Origin: Mycobacterium sp. SMC-8
GTDB taxonomy: Bacteria > Actinomycetota > Actinomycetes > Mycobacteriales > Mycobacteriaceae
NCBI RefSeq assembly: GCF_025263565.1
Contig: NZ_CP079865.1
Location: forward strand, 6,262,001 to 6,326,000
Length of the DNA stretch: 64,000 bases
Reading direction: 5' to 3'
Of this stretch, positions 26,714 to 35,512 are shown one piece after another. How positions within the stretch are numbered: position 1 is the stretch's first letter; each line of letters starts with the position of its first letter. The position numbers were made by a program, and so were the translations under genes. The notes beneath the pieces are model-generated. The model was not told the origin of the DNA and did not search any database. It saw nothing but the letters and a program-made list of their open reading frames with translations.

Positions 26714-28635
26714 CGTGGGCCCGAGCTATGCGGCGGCTGTGAGACGTGGGGTTCCTGGGTGAGGTCGTACACAGCGGTCCCGTCGATCGTCAGCGCGGGG
26801 TAGCGCGCCTCGACCCACTCGCGGATCGCTGCGGAATCCCGCCCGCTGTCGCCGGAGGGGCGACCCATCATCAGTGAGGGGCCGGCGATGAAGTAGTGGA
26901 TGCGCCCGGCGTGGACATCGTCGATGAACTGCTCGAGGGTCGGCGCGGGATCGGTGCCGTTGAACCCACCGATCGCCATCACCGGAACCTGTGCGGCCAG
27001 TTGGTATCCGGCCGCGTTGTTGGAGCCGACGACGGCTGCGGCCCAAATGGATTCGCCGCTGTCGGCGCTGAGCATCCGCAGCAGATCGGGGTGGGGGCGG
27101 GGCGCGCTGAGCAGTCCGCCTCCGGTGAAGCCGCCGGAGCGCGACGGACCCACCGAAGGCAACGCCCCGCTGTGCGGCGAGGCAGCGGTGGCGAGGGAGA
27201 ACGCGGCCGGACCAACCAGACAGGAGATCAGAGCCGATGCGGCCGCCAGCGACGCCACCGGCCGCGGCAGCCGGGCGACGGCGAGCAGCAGTACCGCCGC
27301 GCCCACTCCCCCGACGGCCACCACCGCACGCAACCACGGCATCCAGTCGATCTGCCGGGCCAGAAGCACGGCCCCCAGGATCACGGTGATCAGCACCGCG
27401 CCGGCCATCGCGGTCGCGGCCCGAACGTCATGGCGGTTCTGCCACAACAGGTTTGCGCCGATGCCGATGACAGCCCCGATCGCAGGGGCCAGCGCGACCG
27501 TGTAGTACGGGTGCACGATGCCGTTCATGAAGCTGAACACGACCGCCGTGACGGCCAGCCAGCCGGTCCACAGGATCAGTGCCGCGCGGGCGGGGTCGGT
27601 CCGCGGCCGGCCCCGGGTGATCACGAATCCGGCGGCGAGACAGACGATCGCGGCGGGCAGCAGCCAGGCGACGTCGGCCCCCATGCCGAACCCGAACAGC
27701 CGCCCCCATCCCACGTCGTGGTTCAGGTTGCCGAGGCCGCCGGGCTCATCGCCGGTCAGCCGCCCGAAACCGTTGTAGCCCATGGTCAATTCCAGGATGC
27801 TGTTGGTCTGCGAGCCGCCGATGTAGGGCCGCCGTTCGTCGGGCCACCATTCGACCAGCAGGAGGTACCAGCCGGCCGAGAGCACGAAGGCGCCGGCAGC
27901 GGCCAGCGTGTCGGCGAGTCGGCGTCCCAGCGGCCGGTGCCCGGCGACCAGATAGGCGGTCGCCAAAGCCGGCAGCACCAGTAGTGCCTGCAGCATCTTG
28001 GCCAGAAACCCGAAGCCGACCGCCGCGCCCGCCGCGACCAGCCACCACCGGCCGGTGTCCTTCTCGCACGCCCGTTGCGTGCAGAACGCCGCGACCACGA
28101 GGGACAACACCAGCAGCGCGTCGGGGTTGTTGAAACGGAACATCAATGCCGCCACAGGCGTGGTTGCCAGCACCGACCCGGTGAGCAGCCCGGCGCCATG
28201 GCCGCTGACCCGCCGGACTGCGAGATAGAGCACCGCGACCGCGGCCACCCCCATCAGGGCCTGCGGGACGAGCACGCTCCACGGGCCGAACCCGAACAGC
28301 CGTGCCGAGGCCGTCATCACCCACAGCGCGGCGGGCGGTTTGTCGACGGTGATCGCGTTCGCGGCGTCGCTGGAACCGAAGAACATCGCGGTCCAGTTCT
28401 GGGTGCCGGCCTGCACGGCCGCCGAGTAGTACGCGTTGGCCCATCGGCTGCCGCCGAGGTTCCACAGGTACAGCACGGCGGTGGCGAGCAGCAGCGCGGC
28501 GAGGGTCCCCGCTTGCCAGAGGGCACCGGCGCGCGGGCGGCACCGGAATCGCGGGGCGGGGCGCCGTGGGGTGAGGGTTCGCGTAGCGCCGTCGGCAGAG
28601 GGTGCCCCGAGCTCGTCAGGGGTCAGCAGGGTCAC
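26710..28635 (-). CDS. second GT39/ArnT-like glycosyltransferase
   Basis: 641-aa GT-C membrane enzyme, a paralogue of the one at 23499 (shared PPAALWVM, RRVSG, FRxNNPDALLVL, YIGGS, IVHPYYTVALAP segments). It keeps the VDKPP donor-site motif and the C-terminal outer domain (PVMAIGGFNGTDPAPTLEQF). Two diverged copies flanking one donor-making gene suggest two different acceptors or sequential additions. Start GTG at 28635 lies 23 bp after the kinase gene, with no clear ribosome-binding site, consistent with coupling. Outer loops differ most from its paralogue, as expected if the acceptor differs. Confidence 0.87.
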   Translation of the reverse strand: MTLLTPDELGAPSADGATRTLTPRRPAPRFRCRPRAGALWQAGTLAALLLATAVLYLWNLGGSRWANAYYSAAVQAGTQNWTAMFFGSSDAANAITVDKPPAALWVMTASARLFGFGPWSVLVPQALMGVAAVAVLYLAVRRVSGHGAGLLTGSVLATTPVAALMFRFNNPDALLVLSLVVAAFCTQRACEKDTGRWWLVAAGAAVGFGFLAKMLQALLVLPALATAYLVAGHRPLGRRLADTLAAAGAFVLSAGWYLLLVEWWPDERRPYIGGSQTNSILELTMGYNGFGRLTGDEPGGLGNLNHDVGWGRLFGFGMGADVAWLLPAAIVCLAAGFVITRGRPRTDPARAALILWTGWLAVTAVVFSFMNGIVHPYYTVALAPAIGAVIGIGANLLWQNRHDVRAATAMAGAVLITVILGAVLLARQIDWMPWLRAVVAVGGVGAAVLLLAVARLPRPVASLAAASALISCLVGPAAFSLATAASPHSGALPSVGPSRSGGFTGGGLLSAPRPHPDLLRMLSADSGESIWAAAVVGSNNAAGYQLAAQVPVMAIGGFNGTDPAPTLEQFIDDVHAGRIHYFIAGPSLMMGRPSGDSGRDSAAIREWVEARYPALTIDGTAVYDLTQEPHVSQPPHSSGPR

Positions 28636-28658
28636 TCACGCCATCGTGGGCGCGGCCG

Positions 28659-30272
28659 CTAGGCGTCCGATGGGCCGCGGCTGTGCCCCGCCTGTGAATC
28701 GCCGGGCAGTGTGACCACGAACCGGGTTCGGCCCGGCACGCTGTCCAGTTCGATGGTTCCGTCGTGCGCGCGCACGACGGCGGCGACGATGGCCAGTCCC
28801 AGCCCGGTGCTCCACCCTGTCCGCGCGCGCGACGAATCGCCGCGGGCGAACCGTTCGAACACCTCCGGCTGCAGGTCCGCGGGAATGCCGGGCCCGTCGT
28901 CGAGCACCGTGAGCACCGCCTGTCCACCGGCCCCGACGGTCAGTGAGGTAGACACGGCGGTGCCGGGCGGGGTGTGGATCCGTGCGTTCGCCAGCAGGTT
29001 GGCCAGTACCTGGCGCAGCCGGGGCTCGTCGCCGGTGACCGTGACCGGTTCGTCGGGAAGGTCGAGCTCCCAGCGGTGTTCGGGGCCGGCGATGTGCGCG
29101 TCGCTGACCGCGTCGACCGCCAGACGGGTCAGGTCGACGGTCTCCCGTTCCAGCGGTCGGCCGGCGTCGAGCCGGGCAAGCAGCAGCATGTCCTCGACGA
29201 GCTGGGTCATCCGCTCGGTCTCGGACTCCACGCGGTTCATCGCGTGGGCGACGTCCTCAGGCAGCTGCGCGCGTCGACGCTGCGCCAGCTCGGTATAACC
29301 GCGGATCGCGGCCAGCGGCGTGCGCAGTTCGTGGCTGGCGTCGGCGACGAACTGGCGGACCCGGGTCTCGCTGGCGTGCCGCGCGGACAACGCCCCCGCG
29401 ATGCGGTCGAGCATCCGGTTCAGCGCGGCACCGAGTTGTCCGACCTCGGTGTGCGCGGACGCGGGCTCGACGTCGACGATCGGCGTGGGCAACCGCACCT
29501 CGCCCCGGTCGAGCTCCAGGTCGGCGACCTGCTGTGCAGCGGCGGAGACCCTCGCCAGCGGGGCCAGCTGGCGGCGGACGATGCCGATGCCCGCCGTGCC
29601 CGCGGCGAGCAGTGCCACCGCTCCGACAGCGGTGAAGATCACCGCGACCCATAACAGGGTGTCGTCCACGTCGGCGGTCGGTAGCCCGGCGACCACGGTC
29701 CTGCCCGGAATGTGGGATTGGAAGGCGACCACCCGGTAGCGGCCGAGCCCGTCGAGGTCCAGCGTCTGCGGCCGGCCGTCGACAGCCACTGCGGCGAGTT
29801 GTCCCGCCGCCGTCGCGGATACCTCGGCACGCGAACCGTCGGCCGTGATCACCCCCGCCTCGACGGCGCGCCCGCCGGCCACCACCGCTCCCACGGTGTG
29901 GATGGCCTGCCCGGGCGCGTTCAGGAACGCCGGTCCGGGCCAGTCGTCGTCGCGGATCACCACGCGCCCGTCGGAACCCGGCGGGGGCGGCGCCGCCCCC
30001 GGCGGACGCATTCCCGGACGATGGCCCATGCCAGGCGGTGGGGGCGGACCGAACTCGAAGATCACCGTCGAGCGCCTGCCGGCCTCGATCACCTGCTCGT
30101 CCAGCTGGTTGGTCAGAAAGCGTTGCAGCGCATACTCGGTGGCCAGACCTATGCCGGCGCACACGGCGGCGATGAGCAGGACCTGGGTGACGATCAGCCG
30201 GGTGCGCAGCGACCAACTGCGGGGGGAACGGAGCACGGTCGGTGCTCGCTCACCGCGCCGGTTTGAGGACAT
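28659..30272 (-). CDS. membrane sensor histidine kinase (OmpR-type system, TcrY/TrcS-like)
   Basis: 537-aa kinase with helices near 25-45 and 205-230 bounding an outer sensor region. That region contains a Pro/Gly/Met/His-rich stretch (PPPPPGMGHRPGMRPPGAAP). HAMP follows, then HisKA with H314 in DASHELRTPLAAIRGY, and the ATPase domain with N box (LANLLANARIHT), DDGPGIP and GLGLAIV. It overlaps the response regulator by 23 bp. Overall it resembles M. tuberculosis TcrY/TrcS; I cannot separate these by eye. The glycosyltransferase operon downstream is its most likely output. The Met/His-rich loop could bind a metal, which is speculation. Confidence 0.9.
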   Translation of the reverse strand: MSSNRRGERAPTVLRSPRSWSLRTRLIVTQVLLIAAVCAGIGLATEYALQRFLTNQLDEQVIEAGRRSTVIFEFGPPPPPGMGHRPGMRPPGAAPPPPGSDGRVVIRDDDWPGPAFLNAPGQAIHTVGAVVAGGRAVEAGVITADGSRAEVSATAAGQLAAVAVDGRPQTLDLDGLGRYRVVAFQSHIPGRTVVAGLPTADVDDTLLWVAVIFTAVGAVALLAAGTAGIGIVRRQLAPLARVSAAAQQVADLELDRGEVRLPTPIVDVEPASAHTEVGQLGAALNRMLDRIAGALSARHASETRVRQFVADASHELRTPLAAIRGYTELAQRRRAQLPEDVAHAMNRVESETERMTQLVEDMLLLARLDAGRPLERETVDLTRLAVDAVSDAHIAGPEHRWELDLPDEPVTVTGDEPRLRQVLANLLANARIHTPPGTAVSTSLTVGAGGQAVLTVLDDGPGIPADLQPEVFERFARGDSSRARTGWSTGLGLAIVAAVVRAHDGTIELDSVPGRTRFVVTLPGDSQAGHSRGPSDA

Positions 30273-31002
30273 ATCCCGCGCCGCGCAGCGTGTGGATCAT
30301 CGGCTCGCGGCCGCTGTCGATCTTCTTGCGAAGGTAGGACACGTACAACTCGACGATGTTGGAGCGGCCGCCGAAGTCGTAGCTCCACACCCGGTCGAGG
30401 ATCTGCGCCTTGCTCAGCACACGTCTGGCGTTGCGCATCATGAACCGCAGCAGTTCGAATTCCGTTGCGGTGAGGGTGATCAGGTCTCCCCCGCGGGTCA
30501 CCTCGTGGCTGTCCTCGTCCAGGACGAGGTCGCCGACCACGATCTTGGCTCCCCCCGTCGCGGTGCTCACGCCGGTGCGGCGCAGCAGCGCGCGCAGCCT
30601 GAGCACCACCTCCTCGATGCTGAACGGTTTGGTGACGTAGTCGTCCCCTCCGGCGGTCAGGCCAGCGATGCGGTCTTCGACGGAGTCCTTTGCGGTGAGC
30701 AGCAGCAGCGGCAGGCCGGGAATCTGCTCGCGCAGCCTGCGAAGCACCTCCAGCCCGCTCATGTCCGGCAGCATCACGTCGAGCACCACCACATCGGGCG
30801 GGTTCTGCCGGGCGATCGCGATGGCGGTGGCGCCGTCGCCCGCGGTGGAGATCTCCCAGCCCTCGTACCGCAACGCCATCGACAACAACTCGGTGAGCAC
30901 GGCTTCGTCGTCGACCACGAGCACGTGGATCGGGGTGCCGTCCGCGCGCCGCATCACCCCGCGCGCGGGTTCATCCCCGGGGTCGTTCTGCGGGTCGGGC
31001 AT
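30250..31002 (-). CDS. OmpR/PhoB-family response regulator (TcrX/TrcR-like)
   Basis: 250-aa regulator: receiver with acidic pair D31/D32, phosphoacceptor D75 in VVLDVMLPDMSGLEVLR and K in LLTAKDSVEDRI, followed by a winged-helix DNA-binding domain (LTATEFELLRFMMRNARRVLSKAQIL, then SYLRKKID and HTLRGAGYVLK). The start at 31002 is chosen because upstream codons are Arg-rich antisense noise. It is the first gene of the kinase/glycosyltransferase operon. Four 11-bp-spaced direct repeats at 31024-31062, just upstream, form a probable autoregulatory site. Confidence 0.92.
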   Translation of the reverse strand: MPDPQNDPGDEPARGVMRRADGTPIHVLVVDDEAVLTELLSMALRYEGWEISTAGDGATAIAIARQNPPDVVVLDVMLPDMSGLEVLRRLREQIPGLPLLLLTAKDSVEDRIAGLTAGGDDYVTKPFSIEEVVLRLRALLRRTGVSTATGGAKIVVGDLVLDEDSHEVTRGGDLITLTATEFELLRFMMRNARRVLSKAQILDRVWSYDFGGRSNIVELYVSYLRKKIDSGREPMIHTLRGAGYVLKPAR

Positions 31003-31023
31003 GCGTCCATTGTCGCCCGGCGC

Positions 31024-31063
31024 GCTATGCGGTCTCTGTGCTGTTGCTATGTGCCGGCTGTGA
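31024..31063. promoter_or_regulatory. four direct repeats with 11-bp period, PhoP-like response-regulator box
   Basis: Heptamers GCTATGC (31024), TCTGTGC (31035), GCTATGT (31046) and GCTGTGA (31057) occur at exact 11-bp intervals. Read on the other strand they resemble TCACAGC-N4-TCACAGC, the direct-repeat box of mycobacterial PhoP, an OmpR-family regulator. The array starts 22 bp upstream of the regulator ATG and faces a divergent membrane-protein gene, so it could control both. Confidence 0.6.
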
Positions 31064-31131
31064 AGCAAGGCCATATCGAACGCTGAGCCGACGCACAGCG
31101 GGTCCACATCAAGGACCTCCAGTCTGGTTCC

Positions 31132-31646
31132 ATGAGCGCCGAGCACCTGCCCTACCCCGACACCGTCGGGGCGGCCGGGATCCGGAACCGCGGCCCTGGG
31201 GGCGGCGCAGGACACTGCTGGCCGTCGCCGTCGCCGCCGTGATCGCCGTACTCGGTGGCGCCGCGATCTACGCCGCGTCGGGCAGATCGTCACCACAGTT
31301 GGGCGGCCCGCCGCCCGGCCACCACGCCGACGGCCCCGCCGGTCGGCCCCCCTTCGGACCCGGTGGCCCCAGGCCGCAGCAGGAGACGCCGCTGCACGGG
31401 CAGGTGGTGGTCGCCGACGGGGCCGGCGGCTTCGTCACGATGCTGAGCCAGACCGGCGTCGTCACGGCGACCACCCCGGGCTCGATCACGGTGCGCAGCG
31501 CCGACGGGTTCACCCAGACCTGGTCGACGGCGCCCGGCGAAGACCCGGCGTTCGCCGTCGACGACAGCGTGATGGTCCGAGGGGTGCAGAACGGGATGAC
31601 GGCCGAGGTGACGGAGGTGCTCGACCCGCTGCGCGGTCGCCGCTGA
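31132..31646 (+). CDS. membrane-anchored DUF5666-like protein with apparent N-terminal frameshift
   Basis: The conserved-looking part is one membrane helix (TLLAVAVAAVIAVLGGAAIYAA, interrupted at about 31210-31275), a Gly/Pro/His-rich spacer and a small beta domain (VVTATTPGSITVRSADGFTQTW, then VDDSVMVRGV). That frame has no sensible start: its only upstream ATG (31038) falls inside the 11-bp repeat array. A different frame offers ATG at 31132 giving MSAEHLPYPDTVGAAG, typical of such proteins, but it reaches a stop at 31242. A single missing base near 31176-31185 would join them (…VGAA then DPEPRPWGRRRT). I read this as one gene with a frameshift or sequencing error. It is divergent from the regulator and may belong to the same regulon. 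Confidence 0.6.
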
Positions 31647-31744
31647 ACCGGGACGACACCGCCACGCCTGGGCCGCGTCGGCGGGCTGTGGCCCGACACA
31701 TCTCCTAACCTGGGGCGCATGCAGCCCCCCGGCGGACCGATCGG

Positions 31745-32722
31745 ATGACCCGCTTTCTCGCGCGCCGGCTGCTCAACTACGTCGTGTTGCTGGGTCTGGC
31801 GTCGTTCCTGACGTTCACGCTGACCTCGGTCATGTTCGATCCGCTCGACAGCCTGCTCGAACGCAATCCGCGGCCCCCGCAGGCGGTGATCGACGCCAAG
31901 GCGGCCGAGCTGAACCTCGACAAGCCCATCCCGGTGCGGTACGCGGACTGGCTGGGCGGAGCCGTCCGCGGAGACTTCGGCACCACCGTGGGAGGTCAGC
32001 CCGTCAGCGACGAACTGTGGCGCCGCATCGGGGTGAGCCTGCGGCTGGTGATCATCGGGTCGATCGTCGGCACCGTTCTCGGCGTGGTGGCGGGCGCCTG
32101 GGGCGCGGTCAGGCAGTACCGGCTGTCCGACCGTGTCATCACCACGCTGGCGCTGCTGATCCTGAGCGCACCGACATTCGTGATCGCCAACCTGCTGATC
32201 CTGGCTGCGCTGAACGCGAACTCGGCGCTGGGCGTGCAGCTGTTCGAGTACACCGGGGAGACGTCGTCGGACGCTGTGGGCGGCGCGTGGAACCAGTTCG
32301 TCGACCGGCTGCAACATCTCGTGCTGCCCACGTTGACGCTGGCGCTGGGTGCGATGGCCGGATACAGCCGTTATCAGCGCAACGCGATGCTCGACGTGCT
32401 GGGCCAGGACTTCATCCGCACCGCGCGGGCCAAGGGGCTGACCCGGCGCCAGGCGTTGTTCCGGCACGGGCTGCGCACCGCGCTGATCCCGATGGCCACT
32501 CTGTTCGCCTACGGGGTCGGCGGGCTGTTCACCGGCGCGGTGTTCGTCGAGAAGATCTTCGGCTGGCACGGCATCGGCGAGTGGTTCATCCAGGGCATCG
32601 CCACCCAGGACACCAATATCGTCGTCGCGATCACGGTGTTCACCGGACTGACGGTGCTGCTGGCCGGGCTGCTCTCCGATGTGCTCTACGCCGCGCTCGA
32701 CCCGAGGGTGCGGGTGTCATGA
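31745..32722 (+). CDS. oppB: oligopeptide ABC transporter permease OppB
   Basis: 325-aa inner-membrane permease with six helices, starting [24 protein letters not shown]. The cytosolic EAA-type loop contacting the ATPase is seen near 225-250 ([25 protein letters not shown]). It forms the channel with OppC for peptides delivered by OppA. The gene order oppB-oppC-oppD-oppA matches M. tuberculosis Rv1283c-Rv1280c, reported to import peptides including glutathione. Its stop overlaps the oppC start (ATGA). Confidence 0.94.
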   Translation: MTRFLARRLLNYVVLLGLASFLTFTLTSVMFDPLDSLLERNPRPPQAVIDAKAAELNLDKPIPVRYADWLGGAVRGDFGTTVGGQPVSDELWRRIGVSLRLVIIGSIVGTVLGVVAGAWGAVRQYRLSDRVITTLALLILSAPTFVIANLLILAALNANSALGVQLFEYTGETSSDAVGGAWNQFVDRLQHLVLPTLTLALGAMAGYSRYQRNAMLDVLGQDFIRTARAKGLTRRQALFRHGLRTALIPMATLFAYGVGGLFTGAVFVEKIFGWHGIGEWFIQGIATQDTNIVVAITVFTGLTVLLAGLLSDVLYAALDPRVRVS

Positions 32723-33618
32723 GCGAGGCGATGACCGACGGCGCCCACAACGGGTTCGCATCGAGGCGCACGCTGGTGTGGCGAAGGTTCGTGCGCAACC
32801 GGCCCGCGGTGGTGTCGCTGTTCGTGTTGGCCGCGCTGTTCATCAGCTGCTGGGCGCTGCCCCCGCTGCTGCCCTACTCGCACACCGACCTGGACTACTA
32901 CGCGCTGCAGCAGCCGCCGACGACCACCCACTGGTTCGGCACCAACGCGCTCGGTCAGGACCTGCTGGCCCAGACGCTGCGAGGCATGCAGAAATCGCTG
33001 CTGGTCGGGGTGTGCGTGGCGTTCCTGTCCACGCTCGTCGCGGCGACCGTGGGCGCGATCGCCGGGTATTTCGGGGGGTGGCGCAACGCCGCGCTGATGT
33101 GGATCGTCGACCTGTTGCTGGTCATCCCGAGCTTCCTGCTGATCGCGATCGTCACCCCGCGCACCCGGGAATCCGGCACCATCCTGTGGCTGATCCTGCT
33201 GCTGGTCGCGTTCAGCTGGATGATCAGCGCCCGCATCGTCCGGGGCATGACGATGAGCCTGCGCGAACGCGAATTCGTCACCGCGGCAAGGTACATGGGT
33301 GTGAGCCACTGGCGCATCATCGTCCGCCACATCATCCCGAACGTCGCGTCGATCCTGATCATCGACACCGCACTGAACGTCGGCCTGGCCGTCCTGGCCG
33401 AGACCAGCCTGAGCTTCCTCGGTTTCGGGGTGCAGCCGCCGGACGTCTCGCTGGGCACCCTGATCGCCGACGGCACCCGGTCGGTGACGACGTTTCCGTG
33501 GGTGTTCCTGTTCCCGGCCGGGGTGCTGGTGCTGATCGTGTTCTGCGCCAACCTCGTCGGGGACGGGTTGCGCGACGCACTCGATCCCGGGGTGCGGCCG
33601 GCGGGGCGTCGCACGTGA
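32719..33618 (+). CDS. oppC: oligopeptide ABC transporter permease OppC
   Basis: 299-aa permease, six helices, with the N-terminal [22 protein letters not shown] segment typical of OppC/DppC and the EAA loop [25 protein letters not shown] near 190-215. The C-terminal [12 protein letters not shown] motif is also diagnostic. The ATG at 32719 overlaps the oppB stop, so the open frame that continues upstream through oppB is not used. Partner of OppB. Confidence 0.94.
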   Translation: MSEAMTDGAHNGFASRRTLVWRRFVRNRPAVVSLFVLAALFISCWALPPLLPYSHTDLDYYALQQPPTTTHWFGTNALGQDLLAQTLRGMQKSLLVGVCVAFLSTLVAATVGAIAGYFGGWRNAALMWIVDLLLVIPSFLLIAIVTPRTRESGTILWLILLLVAFSWMISARIVRGMTMSLREREFVTAARYMGVSHWRIIVRHIIPNVASILIIDTALNVGLAVLAETSLSFLGFGVQPPDVSLGTLIADGTRSVTTFPWVFLFPAGVLVLIVFCANLVGDGLRDALDPGVRPAGRRT

Positions 33619-33665
33619 AAGGCACGCAACCTTATGGGCGCCCGCACGAAGAAAGAGATCCCCCG

Positions 33666-35501
33666 ATGAGCCTGCTCGAGGTGCGGGGGCTGACGGTCAC
33701 GTTCCCGACCGACAGTGAACGGGTGCCCGCGGTGCGCGGGCTGGACTATCACGTCGACTCCGGCGAGGTCGTCGCGCTGGTCGGGGAATCGGGTGCGGGC
33801 AAGTCCGCCGGGGCGATGGCCGTCATCGGTCTGCTCCCCGAATACGCCGAGGTGTCCGGCTCGGTGCGACTGCACGGTGAGGAGCTGCTGGGGCTGACCG
33901 ACCGGCAGATGTCGCAGGTGCGCGGCGCGAAGATCGGCACGGTGTTCCAGGACCCGATGTCGGCGCTGACGCCCGTCTACACCGTCGGCGACCAGATCGC
34001 GGAGGCCATCCGCATTCATCAGCGCGGTATCGACAGGCGGGCGGCGCAGACCCGGGCCGTCGAACTGCTGGAGATGGTCGGGATCGCCCAGCCGGCGCAG
34101 CGGGCCCGGGCGTTCCCACACGAGCTGTCCGGCGGTGAACGTCAGCGCGTGGTCATCGCGATCGCGATCGCCAACGATCCCGACCTGCTGATCTGCGACG
34201 AGCCGACCACCGCGCTCGATGTCACCGTGCAGGCCCAGATCCTCGACGTGCTGCGCACCGCGCGCGATGTCACCGGCGCCGGCGTGCTGATCATCACCCA
34301 CGATCTCGGCGTGGTCGCCGAATTCGCCGACCGCGCGCTGGTGATGTACGCCGGACGGGCCGTGGAGACCGCGCCGGTGGCGGACCTGTACCGCGACCGC
34401 CGGATGCCCTACACCGTGGGCCTGCTGGGATCGGCGCCCCGCCTGGACGCCTCACCGGGTGTCCGGCTGGTGCCGATCCCGGGCGCGCCTCCGGCGGTCA
34501 GCGCGCTGCCGCCCGGCTGCCCGTTCGCGCCGCGGTGCCCGCTGGCGATCGACCAATGCCGTTCCGCCGAGCCGGAACTGCTGCCCGCGGCCCCCCACCA
34601 CCGGGTGGCCTGCATCCGGCACGAGAAGGTCGTCGGGCGCAGCGCGGCCGAGATCTACCACGTGTCGACCGCACCGCACCGCGAGAGCACCCCGTCCGCC
34701 GAGACCGTCGCGCTCCGCGTCACCGACCTGACCAAGACGTACCCGCTGACCAAGGGGGTGGTGCTGCGCCGCCGCATCGGCGAGGTGCGCGCGGTCGACG
34801 GAATCAGCTTCGAACTGCCGCAGGGCCGCACGCTGGGTATCGTCGGCGAGTCGGGGTCGGGCAAATCCACCACGCTGCACCAGATCCTGGACCTGTCGGC
34901 CCCGCAGGGCGGCACCATCGAAGTGCTCGGGCGGGACGTCGCGACGTTGGACCGGCGGGCACGCAGGGCGCTGCGCCGGGATCTTCAGGTGGTGTTCCAG
35001 GACCCGGTGGCGTCGCTGGACCCCCGCCTTCCGGTCTTCGATGTTCTCGCAGAACCCTTGCAGGCCAATGGATTCGACAAGACCTCGATCCGCGACCGGG
35101 TGGCCGAGCTGCTGGGTGTGGTCGGGCTGCGCCATGAGGACGCCGGGCGCTATCCGGCCGAGTTCTCCGGCGGGCAGAAGCAGCGCATCGGCATCGCCCG
35201 GGCGCTCGCGCTGCGCCCGAAGATCCTGGCGCTCGACGAGCCGGTCAGCGCGCTGGACGTGTCCATCCAGGCCGGCATCATCAACCTGCTGCTGGATCTG
35301 CAGGACCGGTTCGAGCTGGCCTATCTGTTCGTCTCCCACGACCTGTCCGTGGTGCGGCACCTGGCCCATCGGGTGGCGGTGATGCACAAGGGCGTGATCG
35401 TCGAGCAGGGCGACAGCGACGAGGTGTTCGGTCATCCGCAGCACGAGTACACGCGGCGGCTGCTGGCCGCGGTCCCCCGCCCGCAACCCGATCCCGGTTA
35501 G
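33666..35501 (+). CDS. oppD: fused double ABC ATPase OppD (OppD-OppF type)
   Basis: 611-aa protein with two complete nucleotide-binding domains. The first has Walker A GESGAGKS at 40-47, signature LSGGERQR and Walker [12 protein letters not shown], followed by a Cys-rich [14 protein letters not shown] region as in DppD/OppD C-termini. The second has Walker A GESGSGKS at about 394-401, signature FSGGQKQR and [11 protein letters not shown]. In many bacteria these are separate OppD and OppF; the fusion is the mycobacterial arrangement (Rv1281c, about the same size). It powers peptide import by OppBC. It starts 47 bp after oppC, with an AAAGAGAT site. Confidence 0.94.
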   Translation: MSLLEVRGLTVTFPTDSERVPAVRGLDYHVDSGEVVALVGESGAGKSAGAMAVIGLLPEYAEVSGSVRLHGEELLGLTDRQMSQVRGAKIGTVFQDPMSALTPVYTVGDQIAEAIRIHQRGIDRRAAQTRAVELLEMVGIAQPAQRARAFPHELSGGERQRVVIAIAIANDPDLLICDEPTTALDVTVQAQILDVLRTARDVTGAGVLIITHDLGVVAEFADRALVMYAGRAVETAPVADLYRDRRMPYTVGLLGSAPRLDASPGVRLVPIPGAPPAVSALPPGCPFAPRCPLAIDQCRSAEPELLPAAPHHRVACIRHEKVVGRSAAEIYHVSTAPHRESTPSAETVALRVTDLTKTYPLTKGVVLRRRIGEVRAVDGISFELPQGRTLGIVGESGSGKSTTLHQILDLSAPQGGTIEVLGRDVATLDRRARRALRRDLQVVFQDPVASLDPRLPVFDVLAEPLQANGFDKTSIRDRVAELLGVVGLRHEDAGRYPAEFSGGQKQRIGIARALALRPKILALDEPVSALDVSIQAGIINLLLDLQDRFELAYLFVSHDLSVVRHLAHRVAVMHKGVIVEQGDSDEVFGHPQHEYTRRLLAAVPRPQPDPG

Positions 35502-35504
35502 AGT
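35499..35504 (+). promoter_or_regulatory. possible internal leaderless -10 for oppA
   Basis: TAGAGT, whose first three bases are the oppD stop codon, ends 8 nt before the oppA ATG. It fits TANNNT and could give oppA its own leaderless transcript. No ribosome-binding site is visible before oppA, which supports the idea weakly. Confidence 0.35.
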
Positions 35505-35512
35505 CGACGTCT

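Noticed and set aside
31038..31131. ATG at 31038 as start of the small membrane protein
   Set aside because: It falls inside the 11-bp direct-repeat array, has no ribosome-binding site, and the encoded residues have no signal or family character.
31268..32569. 433-codon leftward open frame opposite oppB
   Set aside because: Antisense shadow: His/Arg/Gln-rich, no domain, while oppB is unambiguous.
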